Assembly (NCBI GenBank): GCA_946548085.1
Contig: CAMNPN010000103.1
Coordinates: 1 to 61,311 of the forward strand
Length of the DNA stretch: 61,311 bases
From: an uncultured Prevotella sp.
GTDB taxonomy: Bacteria > Bacteroidota > Bacteroidia > Bacteroidales > Bacteroidaceae
Reading direction: 5' to 3'
The translations under genes and the position numbers were made by a program. Below the pieces are notes generated by a model. The model saw nothing but the letters and a program-made list of their open reading frames with translations, made no database searches and had not been told where the DNA came from. The first letter of the stretch is position 1. Each line of letters starts with the position of its first letter. Positions 47,386 to 55,432 of the stretch are shown piece by piece.

Positions 47386-47395
47386 TTTCGTAAGA

Positions 47396-49519
47396 CTAAC
47401 TCATCTTTCTCAGTACGACGGCAGACCGTGCGGGGATGTAGAGCTTGAGCCACTCCTTATGGTCGTTCACGTAGAGCGGGTCGTAGTTCGTCAGGTGAGT
47501 CATCGTATCGTCGGCAAAGCCGTTGCCGCCAAAGTCCTTCGAGTCGGTATTCAGTACCACCTCGTAAGAGCCTGTAGGCACGAGGAAGCCGTAGTCGGTA
47601 TAAGAGCGGTCAGGTGAGAAGTTGAACACGAACACGAGGTCGCCTCGCATAAAGCAGAGAATCTTATCGCCTTCGTCGTGCCAGATCTCCTGTACGGGCG
47701 TATCCTGGAAATTCTTCTGGCTCTTGATGACCTTGAGCATCTCACGGTCGAAGTCGCCCAGCCAGTGGTAGCAGAGGTCCTTGTTGTCGACGAGGTTCCA
47801 CTGGCGGCGTGCATACTTGTACGACCAGCCGTTGCCCTCGCGCGGGAAGTCGATCCACTCGGGATGGCCGAACTCGTTGCCCATGAAGTTCAGATAGCCG
47901 CCGTTGATGGCGCCTGCCGTCACCAGTCGTATCATCTTGTGCAGGGCGATGCCTCGCTGGGCGATGTCGTTCACGTCCTTCTTGGCGAAGTGCCAGTACA
48001 TGTCGGCGTCGATGAGGCGGAAGATGATAGTCTTGTCGCCCACGAGTGCCTGGTCGTGCGACTCACAGTAGGAGATGGTCTTCTCGTCGGGACGGCGGTT
48101 CTTGACCTCCCAGAAGATCGAGGTGACGTTGATATCCTCGTCGCGCACCTCTTTAATCGTCTTGATCCAGTAGTCGGGTATGTTCATGGCCATGCGGTAG
48201 TCGAAGCCATAGCCTCCATCCTCGAACTTGGCAGCCAGTCCGGGCATTCCAGATACTTCCTCGGCGATGGTGATGGCGTTGGGGTTCTCCTCGTGGATGA
48301 GGCAGTTGGCCAGCGTGAGGTAGCAGATGGCGTTGTCGTCCTCATGTCCGTTGAAATAGTCACCATAGCCTCCGAAGGCCTCGCCCAGTCCGTGGCTGTA
48401 GTAGAGCATGGAGGTGACGCCGTCGAAGCGGAAGCCGTCGAAGTGGAACTCTCCGAGCCAGTAGCGGCAGTTGGAGAGCAGGAAGTGGAGCACCTCGTCC
48501 TTGCCGTAGTCGAAGCACAGCGAGTCCCATGCTGGGTGCTCGTGGCGGTCGCCGGGATAGAAGAACTGGTTGGGGTCGCCGGCGAGGTTGCCCAGGCCCT
48601 CCACCTCGTTCTTCACGGCGTGAGAGTGTACGATGTCCATGATGACGGCGATGCCCAGACGGTGAGCCTCGTCGATGAGCGCCTTCAGCTCCTCGGGGGT
48701 GCCGAAGCGCGAGCTGGGAGCAAAGAAGCTGCTGACATGGTAGCCGAACGAGCCGTAGTAGGGATGCTCCTGGATGGCCATCACCTGGATGGCGTTATAG
48801 CCGGCCTTGGCCACGCGCGGCAGGATATTGTCCTTGAACTCGGTGTAGGTGCCCACCTTCTCGGCATCCTGTGCCATACCCACATGGCACTCGTAAATGA
48901 GCAGGGGCGACTTCTTTGGCTTGAACGTCTTCTTCTTCCACACGTAGGGCTCGGGGTTCCACACCTGGGCGGAGAATATCTTCGTCTGATCATCCTGCAC
49001 CACGCGACGGCACCAGGCAGGGATGCGCTCGCCCTCGCCACCGTTCCACTTCACCTTCATCTTATACAACTGGCCGTGCTTCAGGGCCTTCTCCGAGAGT
49101 TTCAGCTCCCAGTTGCCGGTGCCCTCGATACGCTTGCAGCGGTATTTCTCGCTCTCCTGCCAGTCGTTGAAGTCACCGATCAGGTAGATGTCGGTGGCAT
49201 TGGGCGCCCACTCACGGAACACCCAGCCCTTGGCGAGCTTGTGGAGTCCGAAATAGAAGTGGCCCGAGGCGAAGTCGGTGAGCTTCTTCTTGCCGTTCTG
49301 CGTGAGCTGGTTTATCTTCCAAAGGGCGTGGTCATGACGCCCGCGGATGGCTCCCTCGAAGGGCTCCAGCCAGCTGTCGTTTCTCACGAGTCCAATATGT
49401 TCGGGCTGCTTCATCTCCACAGCCTTCTTGGCGGTGGTCTTCTTGGCTGCGGCCTTCTTGGGGGCAGCAGCCTTCTTCGTGGCAGTCTTCTTTGTTGTGG
49501 TTTCTTTCTTTGTTGCCAT
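47396..49519 (-). CDS. glgB: 1,4-alpha-glucan branching enzyme with Lys/Ala-rich N-terminal tail
   Basis: Glycogen-branching GH13 enzyme, 707 residues. Residues 1-35 are a histone H1-like tail of Lys, Thr and Ala (TKKTATKKAAAPKKAAAKK). A CBM48 domain follows (about 60-190: HLAK-like LHKLAKGWVFREWAPNA). The catalytic barrel has DIVHSHAVKN, the nucleophile Asp in DGFRFDGVTSML, the Glu in EEVSGMPG and YCESHDQALVGD. The sequence resembles the eukaryote-like GBE group. The ATG shares a base with the preceding yhcH-like stop (TAATG), which supports the long start; Met36 (49414) is the alternative. No other glycogen gene is adjacent. Confidence 0.94.
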   Translation of the reverse strand: MATKKETTTKKTATKKAAAPKKAAAKKTTAKKAVEMKQPEHIGLVRNDSWLEPFEGAIRGRHDHALWKINQLTQNGKKKLTDFASGHFYFGLHKLAKGWVFREWAPNATDIYLIGDFNDWQESEKYRCKRIEGTGNWELKLSEKALKHGQLYKMKVKWNGGEGERIPAWCRRVVQDDQTKIFSAQVWNPEPYVWKKKTFKPKKSPLLIYECHVGMAQDAEKVGTYTEFKDNILPRVAKAGYNAIQVMAIQEHPYYGSFGYHVSSFFAPSSRFGTPEELKALIDEAHRLGIAVIMDIVHSHAVKNEVEGLGNLAGDPNQFFYPGDRHEHPAWDSLCFDYGKDEVLHFLLSNCRYWLGEFHFDGFRFDGVTSMLYYSHGLGEAFGGYGDYFNGHEDDNAICYLTLANCLIHEENPNAITIAEEVSGMPGLAAKFEDGGYGFDYRMAMNIPDYWIKTIKEVRDEDINVTSIFWEVKNRRPDEKTISYCESHDQALVGDKTIIFRLIDADMYWHFAKKDVNDIAQRGIALHKMIRLVTAGAINGGYLNFMGNEFGHPEWIDFPREGNGWSYKYARRQWNLVDNKDLCYHWLGDFDREMLKVIKSQKNFQDTPVQEIWHDEGDKILCFMRGDLVFVFNFSPDRSYTDYGFLVPTGSYEVVLNTDSKDFGGNGFADDTMTHLTNYDPLYVNDHKEWLKLYIPARSAVVLRKMS

Positions 49520-49965
49520 TATGCTTTAACTTTAAAGATTGCTTTTTTTATTTCGGGGGCATCGGTGATGCAGGGCATGTGGCCGTCTTGCGGGAAGAAG
49601 ATGGCAAACTGTCCGGGCTGTACCGTCACATACGTCTGGGGCTGGGTGTCGCCATACTTGGTGATGTCCTTCTCAGCATTGTATTCGAAGGCAGGCAGAT
49701 CGCACAATGGCGTATAGCCGAAGGTCTCCGAGGCAGAGAGGGGAATCTGGATGTCGATCATCTCGACGTGGGTCTCGAGGAAGGCCGTCTGCTTGGTGCG
49801 ACCCTTGGCCACCTGAAGGTTCAGGAAGAGGTCCTTGTCTTTGATGGGATACTTGCCAGGCTCCATCGTCTGGAGGTCGTTGGCCTTGATGAATGCTTCT
49901 ACATCGGCAAACAGCGGGTTGAGAGCCACGTAGTTGCCCAACTTGTCAATTGTGTCAATAATCAT
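49519..49965 (-). CDS. YhcH/YjgK/YiaL-family protein
   Basis: 148 residues, one cupin-like beta domain of the YhcH/EbgC family. Typical pieces are GKYPIKDKDLFLNLQVAKG, ETHVEMIDIQIPLSASE, and FAIFFPQDGHMPC with the metal-binding His. Family members are linked to sugar metabolism (sialic acid or beta-galactoside loci) as possible epimerases or anomerases. Substrate unknown. It is directly coupled to glgB by a one-base overlap, which hints at a link to glucan metabolism. Confidence 0.92.
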   Translation of the reverse strand: MIIDTIDKLGNYVALNPLFADVEAFIKANDLQTMEPGKYPIKDKDLFLNLQVAKGRTKQTAFLETHVEMIDIQIPLSASETFGYTPLCDLPAFEYNAEKDITKYGDTQPQTYVTVQPGQFAIFFPQDGHMPCITDAPEIKKAIFKVKA

Positions 49966-49989
49966 AAGCTTTTATATTATTAGTGTAAT

Positions 49990-51108
49990 TTATAACAATG
50001 TCCGGTGGCCGCGGGTGTAGGTGCCCTGGCGCACAATCTTGCCGTTGCGGTCTTTTTCGATGAACTTACCGTCGCGCATATCGTCGACGTAGGTGCCCTC
50101 GAAGCGGGTACCGTCCTTGTCCTCCTCGATGGCAGGACCGTTGCGCTTGCCGTCCTTCATATGACCCTTGAACTTTGAGCCGTCGGCGAAGCGCATGATG
50201 CACTCACCATTGGGCTGGCCGTTGCGGAAGAGGCCCTCCACCTGGTCGCCGTTCTTCTTGGTCAGCTTGCCGCGCCCTTCTTGCTTGTCGTGCTGCCATT
50301 GGCCGGTATACATGTCGCCATTCTTCCAGATGAACGTGCCCTGTCCCTGCTTGTCGCCATTGACGAACGAGCCGGAGTATTTATCGCCGTTGGCATACTT
50401 GAAGATACCCGAGCCCGTTCGGTTGCCGTTGACGTAGTCGCCCTCGTACACATCGCCGTTCTGGAACTTATAGATGCCGCGGCCATTCATCTCGTCGTGC
50501 TGCCACTGGCCGGTATACGAGTCACCGTCGGCATAGCGGAAGGTACCCTTGCCCGAGCGCATGTTGTCCTTCCACTCACCCCTGTAGGAAGAGCCGTCGC
50601 CCCAGTCGAACACACCCTGCCCCTGCTTCTTGTCGTTGACCCACTCGCCGTCGTAGTAGGCACCGCTGGCAAAGGTGTAGCGGCCCTTGCCCGAGCGCAT
50701 GTCCTTGAACCACTCGCCGTCGTACTTGTCACCGTTGAAGTAGTACATGATGCCGTGTCCGTGCTGATAGTCGCGGAACCACAAGCCTTCGTAGCGGTTG
50801 TTGTTGGCGAAGTAATAGGTACCCTGACCGTGCTGCTGGTCCTGGAACCACTCGCCCTCATATTTCTCGCCGTCGGTGAAGAGATAGGTGCCATAGCCCT
50901 GGCGCTTGCCTTTCTCATACTCGCCCTCATACAGATTTCCGTTCTTATACACGGCACGGCCTTTGCCGTGGGGCTTTCCCGACTGTAGTTCTCCGTTGTA
51001 GTCGCCACCATCCTTGGTCTTCGTCGAGCCAAGCGTAACCTTCTGTGCGCCAATGGGCAACAGAAGCATGAGTGACAGTATTGTAGTGATATATCGTTTC
51101 GATGTCAT
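49990..51108 (-). CDS. Exported MORN-repeat protein
   Basis: 372 residues. A signal peptide (cut near GAQK) is followed by about 13 MORN repeats of 23 residues from about residue 35 to 365, each of the type Y-x-G-E-W-x-x-D-x-x-x-G-x-G-x-x-x-x-x-x-G. MORN repeats form an elongated beta-meander that binds lipids or proteins. Here it should lie in the periplasm or at the cell surface. No other domain is seen. It is first in the minus-strand run with yhcH-like, glgB and DUF6057, and divergent from kdsB. Confidence 0.9.
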   Translation of the reverse strand: MTSKRYITTILSLMLLLPIGAQKVTLGSTKTKDGGDYNGELQSGKPHGKGRAVYKNGNLYEGEYEKGKRQGYGTYLFTDGEKYEGEWFQDQQHGQGTYYFANNNRYEGLWFRDYQHGHGIMYYFNGDKYDGEWFKDMRSGKGRYTFASGAYYDGEWVNDKKQGQGVFDWGDGSSYRGEWKDNMRSGKGTFRYADGDSYTGQWQHDEMNGRGIYKFQNGDVYEGDYVNGNRTGSGIFKYANGDKYSGSFVNGDKQGQGTFIWKNGDMYTGQWQHDKQEGRGKLTKKNGDQVEGLFRNGQPNGECIMRFADGSKFKGHMKDGKRNGPAIEEDKDGTRFEGTYVDDMRDGKFIEKDRNGKIVRQGTYTRGHRTLL

Positions 51109-51133
51109 GTGTATTCGTCTTAAAAAACTTTTG

Positions 51134-51165
51134 CAAATTTACTAATAATTTTAGTGCCGCCCAAA
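51134..51165 (-). promoter_or_regulatory. Promoter of the MORN gene
   Basis: On the minus strand TTTG (51165-51162), a 20-base spacer and TAAATTTG (51141-51134). The leader is about 20 bases. Confidence 0.75.
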
Positions 51166-51205
51166 CTTTTCCATATAATTTAACGATAAAATGGAGATTT
51201 TTCAT

Positions 51206-51213
51206 TACCTTTG
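51206..51213 (+). promoter_or_regulatory. -7 box of kdsB, eight bases from the start codon
   Basis: TACCTTTG is followed by eight bases and then the kdsB ATG, so the transcript would be nearly leaderless. The -33 element is weak. Confidence 0.6.
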
Positions 51214-51221
51214 CAACCAAT

Positions 51222-51971
51222 ATGAAATATATAGGTATTATTCCTGCCCGATACGCCTCTACGCGTTTTCCGGGCAAGCCGCTGGCCATGCTGGGTGGCA
51301 AGACGGTGATACAGAGAGTCTACGAACAGGCCATGAGCGTGCTGCCCGAGGCATACGTGGCTACCGACGATGAGCGTATCTTCGCCTGTGTCGAAGCCTT
51401 CGGCGGACGGGCTGTGATGACGCGCGCCGACCATAAGAGCGGTACCGACCGCATCGAGGAGGCTGCCGAGAAGACGGGCACCGATGCCGATGTCATCATC
51501 AACATCCAGGGCGACGAGCCTTTTGTGCAGCCCTCACAGATAGAGACGCTCATGCATCTCTTCGACGACCCCTCGACACAGATCGGCACGCTGGGCAAGC
51601 CTTTCGAATCCATCGAGGCCGTGCGCAACCCCAATTCGCCGAAGATCGTCGTCGACCGTCGGGGCTTCGCCCTCTACTTCAGCCGTAGTGTCATCCCTTA
51701 TGTGAGAGGTGTAGAGGCCGGCGACTGGCTCGCCCACTTCCCTTTCCTCAAGCACCTGGGCGTCTATGCCTATCGCCGGGAGGTTCTCGCAGAGGTCACC
51801 CGTCTGCCTCAGAGTGCCCTCGAGAAAGCCGAGAGCCTCGAGCAGCTCCGCTGGCTGGAGAACGGCTACCGCATCCGCGTGGGACTGACTGACGTTGAGA
51901 CCGTGGGTATCGACACCCCCGATGATCTCGCCCGAGCCGAGACGTTCCTCCTGCAGCATCCGAAGAGATAA
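51222..51971 (+). CDS. kdsB: 3-deoxy-manno-octulosonate cytidylyltransferase
   Basis: Activates Kdo to CMP-Kdo for lipopolysaccharide inner-core synthesis. 249 residues from the ATG at 51222; an upstream extension to 51102 lies before the promoter and is rejected. Motifs: IIPARYASTRFPGKPLA at residues 4-20 (nucleotide binding), INIQGDEPFV, and KHLGVYAYRREVL. The kdsC gene, one step upstream in the pathway, lies at 59172. It is followed after seven bases by the sensor-kinase pair, so these may be cotranscribed. Confidence 0.96.
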   Translation: MKYIGIIPARYASTRFPGKPLAMLGGKTVIQRVYEQAMSVLPEAYVATDDERIFACVEAFGGRAVMTRADHKSGTDRIEEAAEKTGTDADVIINIQGDEPFVQPSQIETLMHLFDDPSTQIGTLGKPFESIEAVRNPNSPKIVVDRRGFALYFSRSVIPYVRGVEAGDWLAHFPFLKHLGVYAYRREVLAEVTRLPQSALEKAESLEQLRWLENGYRIRVGLTDVETVGIDTPDDLARAETFLLQHPKR

Positions 51972-51978
51972 GTTTGTG

Positions 51979-53469
51979 ATGAATCTGTCAAAAGCCATCC
52001 CCCATACGCTATCGCTCAGGCTGAGCCTGATGATGGTCTTAGTGATAGCCATGCTGCTCACCGGCGTCATGGGCGTGATGTTCCACTTCTCGCGCAAAGT
52101 GCTCAGAGAAGAGGCCATGCATAGCGCGGAGAATACACTCCAGGCAACGGCACAGCACATAGACAACATACTGCTGAGCGTGGAACAAGGGGCTGGCAAC
52201 TACTACTGGGACGTGTTACAGCACCTCGACCAGCCCGAGCTTATGGAAGACTACTGCCGCGAGCTCGTGAAGAGCAACCGCTACGTCGCTGGCTGTGCCA
52301 TCGCCTTCGAACCCGGATACTACCCCGGACGGGATGAGTTCATGGCCTACGTCAGGCGGAATCTCATCGAGGGCGACTGGCTCAATGGCAGAGACACACT
52401 CGAGACACCACAATCCTTCCACAATGAGTCGTACACCAAGCAGGCCTGGTATTCCCAGCCTTTGAAAACACAACGCACCTACTGGATGGAACCCCTAAAA
52501 GACGGCCCGATAGATGATGCGCTGATCACCTTCTCGCTGCCTATATTCGACACCTCAAAAGGCACAGACGCCGAGGGGAAGATGAAGTGCGTCGGGGTGA
52601 TGGGTGTCGACGTGCCGATACGGTTGCTCTCAGAATTCATCCTCGCCACTAAGCCCTCACCCAATGGCTATACCATGCTGCTGGGACAGAAGGGAACCTA
52701 TATCGTTCACCCAGATGCCGAGAAGTTGTACCACCAAACTATTTTCACGCAATTAGAACACGGTGCCGACCCCTCCATACGCGAGATAGGCAACGCCATG
52801 GTGAATGGAGAATCGGGCTTTAAAGCCATCAAGCTCGACGGCAACCTTTGGTACGTGGTATTCCAGCCCCTGACACGGGCAGATGTGCCAGGCCGCGTGA
52901 CGGACTATCTGAACTGGAGCGTGGGGGTGGTATATCCCGACAATGATATCTTCAGCGCTCACCGCCAGCTGCTATATTATCTGCTGGCCATCGCCATCAT
53001 TGGCTTGGCAACATTCTTCCTGCTTTGCCGCGTCTACGCGCATCGCAAGCTGTTACCCTTAGCCCAGCTGACATACGCCGCACAGCGCATTGCAGAGGGC
53101 GACTACGACGCGACGGTGCCACAAGCCACCCACGACGACGAGATAGGACAGCTGCAGAACCACTTCCTGAAGATGCAGCGCGCTCTATCGGTACACATGA
53201 GCGAGCAGAACCGGTTGTCGGCTCAACTGCAGGAGCGTAATGAGGTACTGCAGCGTGCCTACCGTCAGACTCAGGAGGCCGACCGGACGAAGACCTCGTT
53301 CCTCCACGCTATGACCAACCAGATGGTGTCGCCCGCCGATGCCATCCTCAACAGCGTGAACGACGATCCCGTGCACACGGCAGACGTGATACAGCAGCAG
53401 ACCAAGGTCATCATCGATATTCTCGACCACATGCTCAAAGAAGCAGGAAAGGAGGGTGCCCATGCCTAA
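51979..53469 (+). CDS. Histidine-kinase-like sensor lacking His and ATPase domain
   Basis: 496 residues from the ATG at 51979, just after kdsB. Order: membrane helix (about 13-37), periplasmic dual Cache domain (about 45-320, with KQAWYSQPLKTQRTYWMEPL), second membrane helix (LLYYLLAIAIIGLATFFLL), HAMP (about 365-415), and a short DHp-like helical hairpin. Where the partner has SHQIRTPLN, this protein has TNQMVSPAD, so the phospho-accepting His is Asn447. It stops about 49 residues later with no HATPase domain. It cannot phosphorylate itself. Its end overlaps the intact kinase gene by eight bases. Confidence 0.88.
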   Translation: MNLSKAIPHTLSLRLSLMMVLVIAMLLTGVMGVMFHFSRKVLREEAMHSAENTLQATAQHIDNILLSVEQGAGNYYWDVLQHLDQPELMEDYCRELVKSNRYVAGCAIAFEPGYYPGRDEFMAYVRRNLIEGDWLNGRDTLETPQSFHNESYTKQAWYSQPLKTQRTYWMEPLKDGPIDDALITFSLPIFDTSKGTDAEGKMKCVGVMGVDVPIRLLSEFILATKPSPNGYTMLLGQKGTYIVHPDAEKLYHQTIFTQLEHGADPSIREIGNAMVNGESGFKAIKLDGNLWYVVFQPLTRADVPGRVTDYLNWSVGVVYPDNDIFSAHRQLLYYLLAIAIIGLATFFLLCRVYAHRKLLPLAQLTYAAQRIAEGDYDATVPQATHDDEIGQLQNHFLKMQRALSVHMSEQNRLSAQLQERNEVLQRAYRQTQEADRTKTSFLHAMTNQMVSPADAILNSVNDDPVHTADVIQQQTKVIIDILDHMLKEAGKEGAHA

Positions 53470-55357
53470 GACCAGTAGCCGCCTCTCAACAAAGCTCAGC
53501 CTGGGCATCATGCTCATGGCGATACCCATCTTCCTGCTGTCGCTGGGACTGCTCTTCATCCAGTCGCGTCATTTCGTGCATCGGGTGGCAGGCGAACGGG
53601 CGGTGAGCGCCCTCGACATCACCATGCACAACGTGAAGAAATACCTGCTCACCATAGAGACCGCCACCAACAGCAACTCCTGGTTTGCCGAGCGCAACTT
53701 CCACCCCGACTCGCTGTTCGAGCTTAGCCGGCGTATCGTCATGCTCAACCGGCTCGTCTATGGCTGTTCCATCAGCGCCGAACCCGACCATTTCCCTCAG
53801 ATGGGGCACTACTTCTCCGTCTATTCCATCTTCCAAGGCGACTCAATCGTCACGAAGCGAGAGGGCGACTACGACTACTTCAGAAAGGCATGGTACAAGT
53901 CGGCTATAACTGCTGACAAGCCGATCTGGATCGACCCCTACGACGACGATGCAGAGGGTGGCATCAAAGCCTTGGAGACCATCGCCTCCTACTGTATGCC
54001 GCTACGGCAAAATGGCCACATCGTGGGCGTCATCTCCTCCGACCTCTCTTTTAAAGGCCTCTCCGACATCGTCAATAGCGCCACGCCACCCTACCCTAAT
54101 GCCTACTTCATGATGGTTGGCAAAGATGGGCGCTATCTCATCCACCCCGACAGTACACGACTCTTCAGGACAACCATCTTCGACGATTTCGAGCAGACCC
54201 ATATAGCAGAGCTCCGTACGCTGGGCTACGAGATGATTGAAGGCAAGTCGGGCAGCATGCATGTCGACATCAACGGACGGGCGTGTCACGTCAGCTATCG
54301 TCCCGTCCCCAGCACCACATGGAGCATCGCACTCGTCTGTCCCGACAAAGAGATCATGAGGGGATTCCATCGGCTATCCTACCTCATCCTGGCACTTAGC
54401 ATCGTAGGACTTCTCGGTATCCTGTGGCTCAGCCGGCGCATGGTGAACCAGGCCCTCCGTCCCCTCGCCTATTTGCTGGGCATGCTCAAGAAGATGGCTG
54501 CCGGACAGTATGACGACAAGATACCTCACACACATCGCGACGATGCCATCGGGCGCCTGCAGAACAGCTTTGCCATCATGCAGCAGTCCATCGACGACCA
54601 GGCCTCCGGCATACGTCAGACCACCCTTCAGACCGAACAGCGCAATAAAGAACTGTCTGAGGCCAAGTTGCTGGCAGAAAAGGCCGTCAGGCAGAAGACG
54701 CTTTTCATCCAGAATGTGTCGCACCAGATACGTACGCCATTGAACATCATCGCCGGCTTTGCGCAGGTGCTGCAGGAGAACCCGGCACTGCCCGGACATG
54801 AGAAGGCGGAGATCACGGATATGATGCTGCACAACGCCATCCACTTCAAACGCATGGTTCTCATGCTCTTCAACTGCTCCGACATCGGAATATCAGAGGA
54901 GCTTAAGAGCAAGCGTAACGACGTGGTGGTGTGCAACCAGCTGGCCCAAGGCTGTCTCGACTACACACGGCGCTATGCTCCCAATGCAATCATCAACGTG
55001 GAAAGCAGCCTGCCCGACAGTTGCACCATCAAGACTAACCGTCTCTATCTGACGCGATCGTTACACGAGCTGCTCTTCAATGCGGTGAAATACTCCGACG
55101 GCAAACATATCACCCTGCGCATCTCGCAGACGGAGAACACCGTCAGATTCGTTGTCGAGGATGTAGGGAAAGGGCTGTCAAATGAGTTCATCGATCAGAT
55201 GTTCGAGCCTTTCACCAAGAGCGACGACCTCTCCCAAGGCCTCGGCCTGGGACTGCCTCTGACCAAGCGCCACATCGTCAGTCTCGGCGGAGAGCTCACC
55301 CTCGACACCACCTATCACGACGGATGCCGATTCATCATCGACATGCCGAAGTCATAA
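53462..55357 (+). CDS. Sensor histidine kinase with dual Cache domain
   Basis: 631 residues. The start at ATG 53462 has GGAGGG five bases upstream; a GTG at 53456 is in frame. Order: membrane helix (about 15-35), Cache domain (about 45-295, with KAWYKSAITADKPIWIDPY), second helix (about 305-325), HAMP, DHp with phospho-accepting His421 in NVSHQIRTPLN, and HATPase with N box HELLFNAVKYS, G1 VEDVGKGLS, F box MFEPFTKSD and G2 GLGLGLPLTKRH. All kinase boxes are intact. No response regulator lies nearby, so the target is encoded elsewhere. It is probably partnered with the preceding dead kinase. Confidence 0.93.
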   Translation: MPKTSSRLSTKLSLGIMLMAIPIFLLSLGLLFIQSRHFVHRVAGERAVSALDITMHNVKKYLLTIETATNSNSWFAERNFHPDSLFELSRRIVMLNRLVYGCSISAEPDHFPQMGHYFSVYSIFQGDSIVTKREGDYDYFRKAWYKSAITADKPIWIDPYDDDAEGGIKALETIASYCMPLRQNGHIVGVISSDLSFKGLSDIVNSATPPYPNAYFMMVGKDGRYLIHPDSTRLFRTTIFDDFEQTHIAELRTLGYEMIEGKSGSMHVDINGRACHVSYRPVPSTTWSIALVCPDKEIMRGFHRLSYLILALSIVGLLGILWLSRRMVNQALRPLAYLLGMLKKMAAGQYDDKIPHTHRDDAIGRLQNSFAIMQQSIDDQASGIRQTTLQTEQRNKELSEAKLLAEKAVRQKTLFIQNVSHQIRTPLNIIAGFAQVLQENPALPGHEKAEITDMMLHNAIHFKRMVLMLFNCSDIGISEELKSKRNDVVVCNQLAQGCLDYTRRYAPNAIINVESSLPDSCTIKTNRLYLTRSLHELLFNAVKYSDGKHITLRISQTENTVRFVVEDVGKGLSNEFIDQMFEPFTKSDDLSQGLGLGLPLTKRHIVSLGGELTLDTTYHDGCRFIIDMPKS

Positions 55358-55370
55358 CCACAAACCATCA

Positions 55371-55417
55371 AATAAAAAACGACTCCCTGCCACGATATGA
55401 CAGGGAGTCTGTTTTCT
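55371..55417. terminator. Bidirectional terminator between the sensor kinase and phosphohexomutase genes
   Basis: GACTCCCTG (55381-55389) pairs with CAGGGAGTC (55401-55409). An A-run precedes it and TGTTTTCTT follows, so both strands have a U-run after the stem. Confidence 0.85.
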
Positions 55418-55432
55418 TGTTGACCTATCTCT

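Noticed and set aside
46270..47448. A 392-codon open frame on the plus strand
   Set aside because: Antisense to the DUF6057 gene with the same composition artefact and no recognisable motif.
47678..49717. A 679-codon open frame on the plus strand
   Set aside because: It is antisense to glgB and the yhcH-like gene, both of which have clear family motifs. The translation is low in complexity (Val, Glu, Leu, Gly, His) as expected from the reverse of G+C-rich codons.
51102..51221. N-terminal extension of kdsB
   Set aside because: It lies upstream of the TACCTTTG box and is not related to KdsB. The conserved start is MKYIGIIPARYA at 51222.
51979..53469. Frameshifted or truncated kinase pseudogene
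   Set aside because: The frame is open and ends beyond a coupled start of the next gene with a good ribosome-binding site. All upstream domains are intact, so a functional degenerate subunit is more likely than decay.
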